Positions 23,393-35,336 are shown, counted from the stretch's first letter. The stretch: 64,000 nt of DNA from Sciurus carolinensis (GCF_902686445.1 NW_025920105.1:2642979-2706978), one strand, 5' to 3'. The notes: generated by a model from the sequence alone, not told the origin. Numbers and translations: made by a program.

Positions 23393-25244
23393 TCCTGGCA
23401 TGTCAGCACCATCCTATCATTCATCCAACATCCTGAGGGAATGACTCTTACGACACCACTTAAGTCTTCAGAAAATGCATCCAACTTCACCTAGAAGATC
23501 CACTTCCCAGGTTCCAGATGTCACCTGATTGAACTTTCTAGGAAAAAGGGAGCAACCCACAAGATTGTGTGTGAAGTGTCCCAATTCAAAAATCACTTCA
23601 TTCACCATGTTCACTGCATGATCCACTGGCATGAGCATCTTTCACCAGCCATCATTTGGTGTGGTTGCTAGGACAGTAGGCTATTTTCCTGACTTGGATA
23701 TTCTGGGTTTGCCCAGTTGTGGAAGAGAGGGTTAGGAAGGAAATAGCACTGGAGCTGGTGCTCAGCTTGGTGATCCATGTGTCCCCAAGCACACCTCCAC
23801 CCAAAGAAGCCCACCAGATCTAGTGGGAGATAACAGCCTGCTGTCATGATGCTTGGTGTAGCCAAATGAGTGCAGCGATGACTAGTGGACCTGAATTTTA
23901 GTGTGAGCTGTCACGGTTCTGAGGATTTCCTTGTCTTGGCTGGTCCTGGAGGGATACACGGACCATGAGGCTGTGCTTTCCTGGCCATAGAGGTTAGTAT
24001 CACATCTTGGAAAACCTCAGTTCTCTGGTACTCATTCCCCTCTTCTTTCCTCTGACTATCCCAACTGAGCTGGTGCTTGTTTTCAATGTTGGTCTGAAGC
24101 AGTCAGGAGCAGAAGTTTCTCTGGTTGCCATGGGAACTGTGATACCATCCTGCTGTCAGACCTTTCCTCTGTGATTTCAGACGGAATCTGTGGGGAGAGC
24201 GCCAGGTCACCAGAGGAACTCCTCAAATTCCATGTTGCTCAAGGCTCTGAAAACCACTCTGGAGATAGAAACCAACTCTCTCCATCCAGATCCTGGAATC
24301 TTCTAGCCATTCACACCTGAAATCCCCAATGCCTGCCTCTTCGACCTGGAGAGATGAGCACTCCCATTTTTTGCTCTCACATCACAGGAGCATTGGTAAC
24401 CAAGTGAGGTGTTTCCTCACTGTAACTGAATGCAACTGAATCATTGAGAGATTAGGCACATAAATTTCATCCCTTTTCTCCTTTAAAAAATCTTGAGAGT
24501 GAAAGCTAAAAATATACTGAGAAGAAGATTGAAATTGTATGAGGAATGTTTCCTTTCTGCTAGCATATATGGGTCCTAGGAACCCAGAACTCGAGTGCCA
24601 TCACCACTTGCTTTTGTCTGTTTATATTTTCTGACATTGTCTGGCTAAGTTGATGAGGCATTCTCTCATTGACAGACACTGGTCTTTCCCAGGAGAAACA
24701 CCTTCCTCTACCCCACTGCTACCTGAGAAGACAGGCAAGATCCAGAACCAGCAGTGGCTAGTGCATTTTATACTTCATTCTGCTGGGAAGAGTTCCCAAA
24801 GTAAAATGCCAAAAGGAAAAGTAAAGAAAAAAAAATCAAGGAAGTTGTCAGGAGACCGTGAATGTAATAACTGGGGATGCAATGCACAATGATCCCCAAA
24901 ATCTATTTTCATACTAACAACCTGAGCATATTCTAATACCCTCATAGTCCTGACTCTCCTCATACCCTCTCCTCAATAGATCAGTGATAAAATTTTCTGC
25001 TCAGGGATGAGCTACTACCGGTTTCCTCCTTAAGTAAAGATGGGATAATTCTTTTGCTCAGGACACGTCCCTAAAATGTGGGTGTTGAGATGTTAAAAAG
25101 GTTATTTGCAAGGTTGTTGTGAAAAAGAGAATTAAGATTTTCTTAGTCATTGATTGGCTTTGTCTAGGGTTGATTCTCTGCATAGAATTTCAGAGACACA
25201 GAACCAGACTGGATCAAGTCATGTACCCCAAAGGAGCTGTTCCT

Positions 25245-25352
25245 GTGCTGATGATATGGACCACCCCGTAGGGCGCTGGCTTTGGAAGCAGAAAGACCGG
25301 GGTTCAGATCCCCAGCACCATGGGATACAGAAAAGAAAAAAAGAATAAGAAA
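25245..25352 (+). mobile_element. tRNA-like SINE-like segment, copy 4
   Basis: GTGCTGATGATATGGACC at the 5' side, TAGGGCGCTGGCTTTGGAAG, then CCGGGGTTCAGATCCCCAGC ending in ACCA. The tail is A-rich but interrupted by G. Confidence 0.6.
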
Positions 25353-26030
25353 AGACACTTCGGAGGGTGCAAACCTCCCCTCTTCTCAACCCTTTTCTTT
25401 TTCTCCTCTTTTATTCATCCAAATCAACACTTTTCAAGAACAACCAGTTTCACCTGCCAGCAATTTCCATTAATTCCTTTCAGTCTGAAGCTGCACTCAA
25501 AGGCAGCAGTGCATTCCCAGTCTCCTGCATTTCTTAAGAGGACATGTTCCTTCCCATCTTTCAACTATCATCACTTCAAAATTTACCACTCACTCTTGAG
25601 TGTCCTATCACCATCTTTTCCCTGCAAATTCTCTTGATTGGCAATGTGCACCAGTTTGCATTGGTACAAAATTCAAATTGACCCCTCACAGGCCCTTGCC
25701 AATTTTGAGACTTTTTGGAAACACTCCCAGACTGAGAATGAAGGGGTATTCCACAGCTGAGCACTTTCCATGTTAACTACATGGTCAATTGGAAATTCAA
25801 ATTGTGAAGACAGAAGACAGCTGCCCCTGGCCATGATTTTCTCAGTTTTATTTTGTATTGCCTTGCTTATGACTTGATAAAAAATGGTAGAATTTGGGAC
25901 TGATTTCATGTTAGTTTTTGCTGATAGCATTCTGGAGAAAGGGGGAATTGACTACCTACTCTCCCACTTTCATTGGAGCTCTAGTGTCAAAAGGAAGGGA
26001 ACACTTATACAGACTCTTGGTAATTTTGAT

Positions 26031-26260
26031 TGGTGAATATTGGTGATGTATGGAAAAGTATGATACACACTACAATCTCAATTGCACAAAATTGGATATT
26101 GTGTATGTATACACACGACCTGGAGGGACACATCCAACTAAGCTGCTTGTGACTGGATGAATTTGTTCTTTGCTTGTGTTATTATTTTTCTTGTAATGCA
26201 CACATTAACATTTCAAAAATAAATGCTATTTTAAAAATGAACAAACAAACAAAAAAAAAA
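26031..26260 (+). mobile_element. Private insert with polyadenylation signal and A-rich tail
   Basis: Copies 3a and 3b have other sequence between GACTCTTGGTGATTTTGAT and the AAAAGCATTTGAAAATTTGC block. Copy 4 instead has 230 unrelated bases that end with AATAAA at 26219, then an A-rich (ACAA)n-like tail. This looks like the 3' end of a retrocopied transcript or an unknown retroelement. About 200 bp of the unit is lost at the same place. The source was not recognised. Confidence 0.5.
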
Positions 26261-28409
26261 GAAATAAAAAGGATTTGAGAATTTCTTAATGCCTGTGGTA
26301 CGCCTTTCCTGATCAGGAAATCCCATCCAATATTCAGATATTCTCGAACCACTTCTGTTTTGATATTCAGGTTTTGCCCATGTTGCATCTTCATGTTTGC
26401 CTTTTAGCACAGCTGTTTGTGTTTAAATTTCTGATATTGTGGTGCAGTCTTTATTTTGAGAGCTGGGTTCATTGCTGCTTATTTCAAATTCAACTCATTT
26501 AATTTGTAGTTAGTGTGTTTAAGGGCTGTGTTGTAAGGAAATCCTTTCCTCATTCTTCTTGTGCCAGAAACAATATGGATCAGCTTATGTATAATTAGCT
26601 GTCCCTTGAGAGCAATAAGAAAGATCCATGAATTTTGCAAGGGGAAATTTTGAGGTCCTGGCAAGGGGAATTAGGGTCCATAATGATGGTTGCTTCCAGA
26701 ATGAATTGGCAAGTACTACTTCCTCTATTTGTAGAGTATGTTGAGACTGAAGAAGTGTCATGGAATTTGTGTGTAGACCATGAAGGCTGACTAGATTTAG
26801 AGTGTCTCTTCACTGAAGTAGGCTTTTGGAACCAACACACTTCTGATTTCCATGACACACAAATGTCCTTGCTCTCCCTCTTTGAGTATTCATCTTGGAA
26901 GCTTTGAACCATTACACTTTCAGCAAGGTGCATGTTCAAATCAGTTGTTATGCCCTGTGATGCTGTGCTCATCACGCCACCAACAGGCTCTACTATCATC
27001 CACTGACTTGTAATTGGCATCCTCCTGAGGATGGTAAGAGGACTCATGGCAATATCCCACCGGGCTCTGTGCCAGGCAGGCACTAGTCTGGTCAAGAGAA
27101 TGAACACTTGTGTGAACACAGATAGGAAAGAAATTTCTGCATGTCAAGGTGAGTTGAGATGACCCTGGAAATTTCCAGCAGGTAAATTTTTTAGTGCAGT
27201 CTAGTTGTTAGGTAGCAGTCACAGAGGTGTGGCCTTGCAGGTGGAGTGAGCCCAGAACATCTCTCCTTGCATGTAAGCACCGTTCTGGCCTCTGTCCAAC
27301 ATGCTGAGTGAATGACTCCCTTCTCTCCACATTAGCCATCAAAGGAGCCACCAACCTTCACTTGAAAGACTCACTTCCCAGGTTCCAGTTCTCTTGTCTG
27401 AACTTTCTTGGAAAGGTGGAGCAAACAGCCTCAATGGGTGTGAAGTGTCCATCCTCAAAGATCACCAAAGCCACCATGTTCACTGCATGCCCCACTGCCC
27501 TGAGCTCTTCTCAGTCATCATTCAGGTGGTTGCTAGGGGTCTAGGCTATTTTTCTGATGAGGATATTCCAGGTGTGCATAGTTCTGGAGGAGCAGGATTA
27601 GAGAAAATACTGCTGGAGCTGGTGCTCAGCTTGGTGATCCATGTTCCACCAAGCACATGTCTGCCCAAACTGGCCCACTGGACCTGGTGGGGTATAATTG
27701 CCTGCTGTCATGATGCCAAGTGCAGCCAAAGGAGAACAGTATCACCTAGCAAAACTGGACTTTAGTGTGAGCTCTCAGGCTTCAGGGGGTTTCTTGTCCT
27801 GCCTGGAGATGGAGTGATCCACCAACCACAGGCCTGAGACCTACAGGCGGCTTAGCTCCTCCTCTCCTGGCCAACGAGTTTAGAATCACATTTTTGAAAA
27901 CCCCAGGTCCCTGGAACTCACTCCCTTTATCTTTCCTTTGACCATCACAACTGAGCTTGTGCTTGTTTTCAATCTTGGTCTGAAGCAACCAGGAGCAGAA
28001 TCGTCTCTGGTTGCCATGGGAACTGTTAAAACATCGTGCTGTCAGGCCTTTCATCTGTGTCCTCAGATTTTGTCTGTGCTGCAGGAGCCATATAATGGGA
28101 GTCACTCCTCAAACTCCATGTTTTCCAAGATTGTAAAAACCCTCTGGGGAGAGAAAACAAGTGCATTCTCCAAGCAAAGCCTGGAATCCTGGAGCCATTC
28201 ACTCCAGATCAGCTCAATGCCTGCCCCTTCCTCCTGGATAGAGGAGCACTCCCATTTTAGCTCTCATGTCTTCAGAGCACTGGTAACCAAGTGAGTCATT
28301 GTCCTGAGTGGAATTGAAGGCAACTGAATAATTAAGACATCAGAGATATGAATTTCAGTCCTTATCTCACTGTAATAAATCTTGAGAGTAAAACCTACAA
28401 ATATATGGA

Positions 28410-29890
28410 GCAGAAAAATGAAATTGGATGAGGAATGTTTCCTTTCTGCCAGCAAATATTGGTACTTAGAACCCATACCTGAAAGCCATCAACTCATGCC
28501 TTTGCCTGTTTATATTTCCTGACATCATCTGGTTAAGTTGATGAGGCATTCCCTCATTGAAGGAAACTGTATTTTCAGGAGAAACACCTTCCTATACCTC
28601 ACCCCTATCTGAGATGGTAGGCAACATCCAGAACCAGCACTGACTTGTGCATTTTGCACTGCACTCTGCTGGGTAGAATTTTACAAAGTAAAATGAGAAA
28701 AGGAAAAATAAGAAAAAAAAGATCTAGGAAGGTGTCAGTAGATTGTGAATATAATGCATAGAGATGCAATGGTGAATGATTCCCAAAATCTCCTTTCATA
28801 CTACCAACCTGGGCATAATCTAATACCCACAAAGTCCTGCCTCTCTTTTTGCCCTTTCTTTCATGTATCACTTATGTAATTTTCTGCTCAGTGATCAGCT
28901 ACAAACAGTTTTCTCCTTAAGTAAAGATAGGATAATTGTTTTCCTCAGGACACACCGCTATACTCTTGGTGTTGACAGGCAAAAATGTTACTCGCAAGAT
29001 TGTTGTAAAAAGGAGAATTAAGAATTCTTTAGTTATTGATTGACTTTGTCTGGAGTTGCTTCTCTGCATAGATCTTCACATACACAGAACCTGAGGGGAT
29101 CAAGTATGTAACTTAAAAGATCTGTTCCTGTGCTGATGATACAGCCCATACCATAGGGAACTTGCTTTACAAGGGGAAAGTGCAGGGTTCCAGTCCCCAG
29201 CACTGAGGGATAGGAAAAAGAAAATAACAAAACACTTCTGAGGATGCCAAATTTCCATCCTCTCGGCTTGTTTTTCTCCTTTGTTAAACAACAAAATCAA
29301 CACTGTTGAAGTAACAGTTTCATATGCAAGTAATTGCCAATGCCTCCTTTCAGCAGGGAGCTGCACTCAAAGGGAGCAGTGCTTCTTGAGTCACCTGCAT
29401 TTCTTAAGAGTACATCCTGTTTCACATCATTCAAATCTCATTAGTTCATAGGTTACATCTCTCTCAGGAGTATGCTACTATGCCTATTTCTTCAGCAACT
29501 TATTCAGCTAGGCAATGTGCACCAGGCTGCAGTGGCAGGAAACTCAAAATGACAACTGCACTGGTCCTTGGAAATTTTGAGCCTTTTTGGACACACTCCC
29601 AGTCTCTGCCAATGCAGCAGACTTCCACACCTGAGCACTTTCCATGTGAGCAACATTGTCAACTGGAAAATCAATATGTGAAGACAAAAGACAGCTGCCC
29701 TTGGCCCTGAGTCTCCTAGTCAGTTTTTCTTTTCATTGTTGTGCTTATGACTCGATTGAAAACATTAGGATTTGGGGTTGAATCCATGTTAATTTCTGCT
29801 GATAGAATTCATTTTGAAAAAGGGGAATTTACCACACACTCTCCCACTCTCATTGGAGCTCCAGTGTCAAAAGAAAAGGAACAGTGAATT
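28410..29890. repeat. Low-copy unit, copy 5 (3'-truncated)
   Basis: It follows the block order of copy 4 from GAAATTGGATGAGGAATG up to GGAGCTCCAGTGTCAAAAG, then stops near 29890. It has both the segment after GAGCAC and the SINE-like segment, so it lacks the copy 1/2 joint. It is among the more diverged copies. Confidence 0.82.
29130..29232 (+). mobile_element. tRNA-like SINE-like segment, copy 5
   Basis: The same position as in the other copies but more mutated (CTTGCTTTACAAGG, CAGGGTTCCAGTCCCC). The T-arm-like pairing survives in part. Confidence 0.5.
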
Positions 29891-29929
29891 TACAAATCAT
29901 TAAAATTTGTACTCTAATTACCTCAATTG

Positions 29930-30110
29930 AGTCCATAATCCCTGTGATTTGGGAGGTCAAGTTAGAAGAATCCCAAGTTCAATGTCAACCTCAGGAACTT
30001 AGATAGCCCTAAGAAACTCAGGGAGACCCTGTCTCCAAAAAAATTAAAAAAGAGTTTGGAATGTGACTCAGTGTTTAAACACCCCTGGGTTCATTACCTG
30101 GTACCAAAAT
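29930..30110 (+). mobile_element. Composite B1/ID SINE
   Basis: A diverged B1 head (CATAATCCCTGTGATTTGGG), GGGAGACCCTGTCTCC and an A-rich linker are followed by an ID part (GGAATGTGACTCAGTG, CCTGGGTTCATTACC). It marks the right edge of the array. Confidence 0.85.
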
Positions 30111-30404
30111 ACATAAATACCTTTGTTGAGAGAATAAAATATGGAGAGTGACCTGGGACATCTTGTGCTGCATAGGAAAGAAGAAAGAGAGGTAGTGAAT
30201 TTGTGAGCATGGTAGGAAAGAAGCAGAGAGAAAAAGAATAAAAAATTCACAGAATATTGGAATTATTTCCCGTGAACTTCCAGGGAGGTTCAAGGGAACT
30301 TCTTCCTCATTGGGCCATTCTTCACTTTATCAAGGGATTAATTTCTTGCTTAGAAATTCTTCTTTCCCAACTTGTCCTCCATGTTAGTGGTCTCCACATC
30401 TCCC

Positions 30405-30900
30405 TCTTGTGTTTGAAAGCTCAATCTTTGTCCTTGATGCCAATCCAACAATGAAGACATGGTTTTGAGAAAAAGGGGGGAAAAAAGGTTTACTGCTTTG
30501 CTAGAAAAGGAGAAGCAATGGGGACTTGTGTCACAAAGCCTGTAGTTCTACAAATTGACAGTAACAGAGGACATTCAAGGAGATGACTAAGAGTCCACAT
30601 TTCATGTGTTCTCTGTCTGCAGTTGTAATTCATTCATTAATTTGTGAGACAGTAATGTCTGAAATCTTCTGGTACTGCCCCACAGTCTGGATTACTTCAT
30701 TATTATGGTGGATGTCTGCTCTAGGACAGAGATCTTTTCCTAGGATGGGGAAGAAAAACATTTCTGTTGTTCCTGAGATTAGGAAGGAAGAGAGATTAAG
30801 AAGCATCAGGGAGAAAAAAAGGTACAGAATCATGTCCATTTAAAATATAAGTTGTAATGACAGAGCTGCAAGGGTTATATTCAAAGCATAAAGCATTAAA
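30405..30900 (-). mobile_element. Candidate ERV LTR, antisense
   Basis: Read on the minus strand, a GCAAAGCAGTAAACC block followed by a pyrimidine-rich run resembles an LTR R region. The following TTGGATTGGCATCAAGGACA and GAGCTTTCAAACA resemble a U5 end of rodent ERVs. The U3 limit and TATA box were not located, and no target duplication was seen. Family and coordinates are tentative. Confidence 0.35.
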
Positions 30901-31524
30901 CTCTTTGGAGTAAGGGTTGAATTTTAAGTGGATATGTACTCATTATTCAAGACAGCACTGCATGGAATGTGCATGTCCCATGCCAGAGCTGGCAGATAAT
31001 TTCTCCATTTCATGTCCATTACAGCTCATCCATGAGCTGTGGTGGGCAAACTCAATGTATTTTAGCCAGACATCCCTCCTTCCCTCCTTACTTCAAACCT
31101 CAGAAAAAGCCTTTCCTGCCAACATGACTTTTCATATTATAAACTCTGTGTCTCATCATAATATCTGCTCCACTTTGTTTTTCCTTGGGTGTGTACCACT
31201 ACATCCCTGTACATCAATGTTCTTGCTGAATTCCCACTCAAGCTTTGTCAGGTAAGCAAGGGTACAATATTCCCATATTTTATACTATGCTGTAAATGAA
31301 GTGGAATATTTAAGAAAACATCTCAGAGCATATTTTTTCAAACATAGGTGAAGTAAATTCCCATTGAATCAGGTTTTTCTTATGAGCTAAGGAATCACTT
31401 GTTTTGGAACAGAGAAAGTAGTGGTCACTCTTGTTTGATGGAAGGGTCTCTCAGGTTCCTTGGGGATTTAAAATATCATCTTCTTCCATAACATATTTTG
31501 TTTGCTGTTACATACATATATATT
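30901..31524. other. Unassigned sequence
   Basis: The plus-strand frame 30917-31255 is the longest here. It has no recognised domain and no promoter or splice context, so no gene is called. Confidence 0.4.
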
Positions 31525-31712
31525 CCCCCCACAGGGGTGCTTAACCACTGAGCAACATCCCCAGCTCTTTTTATTTTATTTTAGAGGTCAGGTTCTGCTA
31601 AGATGCTCAGGGTCTTGCTAATTAGATGAGGAGAGCCTCATAACTGTGATTCTTTTTTCTCAGCCACTTAAGTCCCTGGGATTACAGACATGTGCCACCA
31701 TGGCAAGTAAAA
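31525..31712 (-). mobile_element. Composite B1/ID SINE, antisense
   Basis: GGGGTGCTTAACCACTGAGC, CATCCCCAGCTCTTTTTATT, then a diverged B1 part ending CTGGGATTACAGACATGTGC. Confidence 0.88.
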
Positions 31713-32099
31713 ATCTTTAAAATAAATTTGGTTTAAGCATTGTTAGACAGGACCACCAAAAACCTGAAAAAGAAATGCATTAGAGACAAGAGAGTTGCTG
31801 CGAATCTTTCATTCTCACCATAGTGATTTCTAAGTGGATAAGACTTGTTCATAACTTAACATGCTTTCTTGAGTAATTTTCACTTTTAAGAAAAATATAG
31901 CATATACTACCAACTTCCCATAGGCCTTCCTGCATATAGTTTCCCCTGTGACTTACATCTTGCATATCTCTGATAAATTTGTTACCATTGCCACACTAAT
32001 ATAAGATTAACAGTATGATACATTTCTTAAGCAGTTGTGTAGTTTGTTATGATGAAAACATTGTTCTCAATATCCACCATTATAGAATTTTGCAGAATA

Positions 32100-33000
32100 G
32101 ATAAATTGCCCCAAATTTTTCCATTCTTCCACCACTAATACTTTTATTATCTTTTGCTTTGCATTTTGCATAACATCATAGAGATGGAATCACCCAGATT
32201 AGAATTTCACACCAGCTGATTTTCTTTACCAGTCTGTTTGATTTTTTGACTTTTTAAAATTGTCAAGCAATACTCCATTTTGTGAACATGTCAAGATTTT
32301 TTTATTAATAACAGGAAAATGCTCATGAATGGGTGAGTTGATTGCTTTCTGTTCTTTGCTATCATGAAAGAAGAAACTAAGGCCATTTGTATTAAGTTTT
32401 GTGTAGATGCAAGCTTTCAACTCCTTTGGATAATCACCTGGAATGTGATTTTTGTGACAGAGATAAGCCTGTGTTTACTTTTGTAAGAAACCACCAAATT
32501 ACTTTTTGAATCCACTAGAAAGGTGGGAGAGTTTCTTTTGCTCCTCATTTTTGTCATCAATTGGTGTTGATTGGTTTGATTTTTGTCCATTCATACATGT
32601 GGGGTTGATTTGCTGTCCCCTCTGATTTGGTGTTGAGAAACTTCTTATGTGCAATGTGTATATCTTCTTGAGTGTTGCCTTCCAATTTTTTATTCACTTT
32701 TTTGTTTTACTTCTTTTTATAAGTCCTTTTTATTTATTTATTTGTTTGTTTTAGAAACTTTGTTCAGGTAATACTGATGGATGATCAACTATACATATGT
32801 AATGTATACTTTGTTGTATGTTGTATACATTTATCCAGGAATTCATCACCAAAATCTACATAGTGAACATGGGTGATATCACAACCAAAATATTTCTGGT
32901 GTCCCTTTGCAATTTCTCCCTCTTCCCTCACCCTCCTTACAGAAGCATCCACTGACTGGATTTTAACAGTCATATAGATCACAAAAGAGTTTGGATTTCA
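32100..33000 (-). mobile_element. Old L1 3' region, antisense (L1M-like)
   Basis: The plus strand resembles the complement of an ancient L1 3' end: AATACTCCATTTTGTGAAC, GAATGGGTGAGTTGATTGC, TCACCTGGAATGTGATTTT and AAACCACCAAATTAC follow the order of the L1 ORF2 tail. The part after 32720 may be 3' UTR of another piece. It is heavily diverged, with no coding capacity. Confidence 0.55.
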
Positions 33001-34073
33001 GACAATTCAGACAAATCAGTGGTCTCAAGCCCTAGTTTGCAAGGTGGATGACCTTAAAATAAGGACTTTGTTTCTTAGTCTTAGTGTACTCATCACTAAA
33101 ATCAGAATTTCTTCCATTAGGGCCCAAGACTTTGAAGAGAAATAGGATCCAAATATATGAAGAACTTAAAATGGTGCTTGACAGAGCTTAGGCTGTCAAT
33201 TCCTGGCTGTCACTAATGCTATCAGATGTGATTTGATTTGCGATCCTGAATAAACTTGGGAGTCTGCAGCTCCACAGTGCTTTCTACCATCTAGAACTAG
33301 ATTTTCTGCAATTGAGTAGACTTAAGTGTTTTCAGATTTTTAAAAGTTGTTTGACATAAACTTCTCATAATAGTGACCATTTTAATATGTGCAATTTAGT
33401 GACATTTATAGTATTGTGACCTAATCTCCATCTTTATCTTGTTTCACATCATTTAATCACCACAAATAAAACCATCTGCTCATTTAAAAACCACTCCCTT
33501 TTATGCCCTATAAGATCCTGGCAACCACCATTCAATTTTCTGTCCCTGGAGTTTCCACATTCTGGATATCTCATATGAATTGTATTAGGCAATATATGAT
33601 ATTTTATTTCAGATTTTATTCATCTACATTTATATTCAAAAAATATTCAAGTTTTAGTATGTATCAGTATTTTATTCCTTTTATGGCAGTGTGATTTTCT
33701 ACCACAAATTTGTATTTGTAGGTGCATATATGTAGGTAGATATGTGCACATATATGTAAACACCCCTCACATACATGTGTAAATTTGTTTATCCTTTTAT
33801 CTGTTGTTTGTCATTTGGATTCTTTTCCCCTTTTAGTGGCATAAATGGTGCTGCTATGAATATTTATGTTTGTTTGAGCATACAGCTAGGAGTGGAATTC
33901 ATACATCATATGGGAAATCTTTGTTGAAGTTTTTAAGAAGTTATCAAACTGTTATCTCTACCTACTGCACAATTCCACATTCTTCCTAGGAATATAAAAG
34001 AAATCCAAATTCTCCACATTGTTACACTTTCTGCACTTGCTGTTTTACTTTTAAAAATTAAGCCATCTTTGTG

Positions 34074-34300
34074 GTGTGGCATGGTATCTCACACATGTGC
34101 CTGTATGTGTGTTTTATAATTTGAGCCAAACCCATGTGCCCTCTACAACTGAGTTACATCTCCAGGCTCCTTTATTTTTTGTTTTGAGTCAGTGTTTCAC
34201 TAAGTTTCCCAGGTTGGCCTGGAAATTGCCATTCAGAAATGGCATGCTGCCATTTCTGAAAAAGGTGGGATTGAGTGTGCCATAGTGCCCTGCTCTCATT
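34074..34300 (-). mobile_element. Diverged composite SINE, antisense, nested in L1
   Basis: GTTTTGAGTCAGTGTTTCAC and CCCAGGTTGGCCTGG are B1-like, with an ID-like CTACAACTGAGTTACATCTC on the left. It splits the old L1 at this point. Confidence 0.6.
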
Positions 34301-34436
34301 GTCATTTTGAATTGCACTTCTCTAATGAATAAAGATGAGCACACTTTGAGGAGCTTCTTTGGTCATTTTTGTACTGACTTTAGTACATTCTGTTCAAGTC
34401 CTTTGTTCATGCTACTTTTGTTTTTCTATGTTATTT

Positions 34437-34628
34437 TTTTTAACTGGGATTGAACCCAGAATTGCTTAACCACTGAGCCAAGTCCCCAGCACATTCTTTT
34501 ATTTTTTTTTAAATTTTGAGCCAGGTTCTTGCTAAGTTTCTCAAAGTCTCACTAATTTGCTGATGCTGGCCTTGAACTCCCAGTCACCTTCCTCAGCATT
34601 CTGAGCTCCTACAGGCATATGTTGATTA
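34437..34628 (-). mobile_element. Composite B1/ID SINE, antisense, nested in L1
   Basis: ACTGGGATTGAACCCAGAAT, TGCTTAACCACTGAGCC, a T-rich linker, GAGCCAGGTTCTTGCTAAG and CTGGCCTTGAACTCCCAGTC. Confidence 0.88.
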
Positions 34629-34711
34629 CAGGCATATTTTGAGTCAATATCTTTGTTTTGAAATGCAAGGGTTCTTCATATATTCTGGATTTTAAACACA
34701 CAAGCATAAAT

Positions 34712-34754
<43 letters not shown>
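34712..34754. repeat. (CA)n microsatellite
   Basis: About 21 uninterrupted CA units, one of the purest simple repeats in the window. The minus-strand frame 34800-34609 (repeated CV) is a by-product. Confidence 0.97.
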
Positions 34755-34757
<3 letters not shown>

Positions 34758-34944
34758 ACACATACATACACACAAAGTAGTTCTCAAATAATTTTCCCAA
34801 TGCTTAGGTTGTGTTTCTTAATAATAGCATTTGGAACATGAAAACATTAATTTTGATGAAATTTAGTTTAACTGCTGATTACTTTTTGTTGTATGTAAGA
34901 ATCCATTGCCAAGTTCAAGGTCATAAAAATTTACTACCTTGTTC

Positions 34945-35058
34945 TGTGGTTGTGACTTAGTGGTACAGTATTTGTGTGACATGTGTGAGGCACTGGGTTT
35001 GATTCACAGCACTACATATAAATAAGTAAACAAAATGAAAATCCTTTGACTACTAAAA
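34945..35058 (+). mobile_element. ID-type SINE
   Basis: GTGGTTGTGACTTAGTGGTA, CATGTGTGAGGCACTGGGTT and a tail of TAAATAAGTAAAC type. Confidence 0.87.
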
Positions 35059-35063
35059 TATTT

Positions 35064-35146
35064 TTTTGAGGTACTGGGGATTGAACTCAGGGCCTTGTGC
35101 TTGCAAGGCAAGCACTCTACCAGCTGAGCTATCTCCCCAGCCCCTA
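35064..35146 (-). mobile_element. ID SINE, antisense, well preserved
   Basis: GGGGATTGAACTCAGGGCCT, GTGCTTGCAAGGCAAGCACT, CTACCAGCTGAGCTATCTCC and CCAGCCCC. It is close to the ID consensus and therefore among the youngest SINEs here. It lies tail to tail with the sense ID just upstream. Confidence 0.93.
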
Positions 35147-35274
35147 CTAAAATATTTTAAAAATATTACTCCCTTGTTTTCTCCCAAGGGATTCATACAT
35201 TTTTATTTTTTTTTTAGTTTTACAGGGAAAAAACTCCTTCATTTTATGTATTTATTTTTATATCAATCTGAAGA

Positions 35275-35336
35275 ATGAATCCACTGCCTCACACATGCTA
35301 GGCAAGTGCTCTATCACTAAACTACAAAACTCAACC
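35275..35336 (-). mobile_element. ID SINE fragment, antisense
   Basis: CACACATGCTAGGCAAGTGC and TCTATCACTAAACTACAAAA are the complement of the ID body. Confidence 0.8.

Larger units (their letters stand above)
19538..24523. repeat. Low-copy unit, copy 3 (with internal tandem duplication)
   Basis: It contains all blocks of the unit in order and is the longest copy (about 5.0 kb), because a 1.17-kb middle section occurs twice (21053-22216 and 22217-23392). Without that duplication it matches the roughly 3.9-kb spacing of copy 4. Right-hand landmarks recur at 24103 (CAGGAGCAGAAGTTTCTCTG) and 24387 (GGAGCATTGGTAACC). None of its frames is conserved in all copies. Confidence 0.87.
24524..28409. 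repeat. Low-copy unit, copy 4 (reference copy)
   Basis: At about 3.9 kb it has one copy of every block and is the best reference for the unit. The minus-strand frame 27119-26595 (174 residues) is the longest in the array. Its paralogous frames in copy 3 are cut by stops, and I recognise no domain in it. The only private change is the insert at 26031-26260. Confidence 0.87.

Noticed and set aside
27394..27765. 123-residue plus frame as a gene
   Set aside because: It lies in array copy 4; the equivalent blocks in copies 1 and 3 do not keep the frame, and no domain is seen.
30917..31255. 112-residue plus frame as a gene
   Set aside because: No recognisable domain, promoter or splice signals; isolated in repeat-rich sequence.
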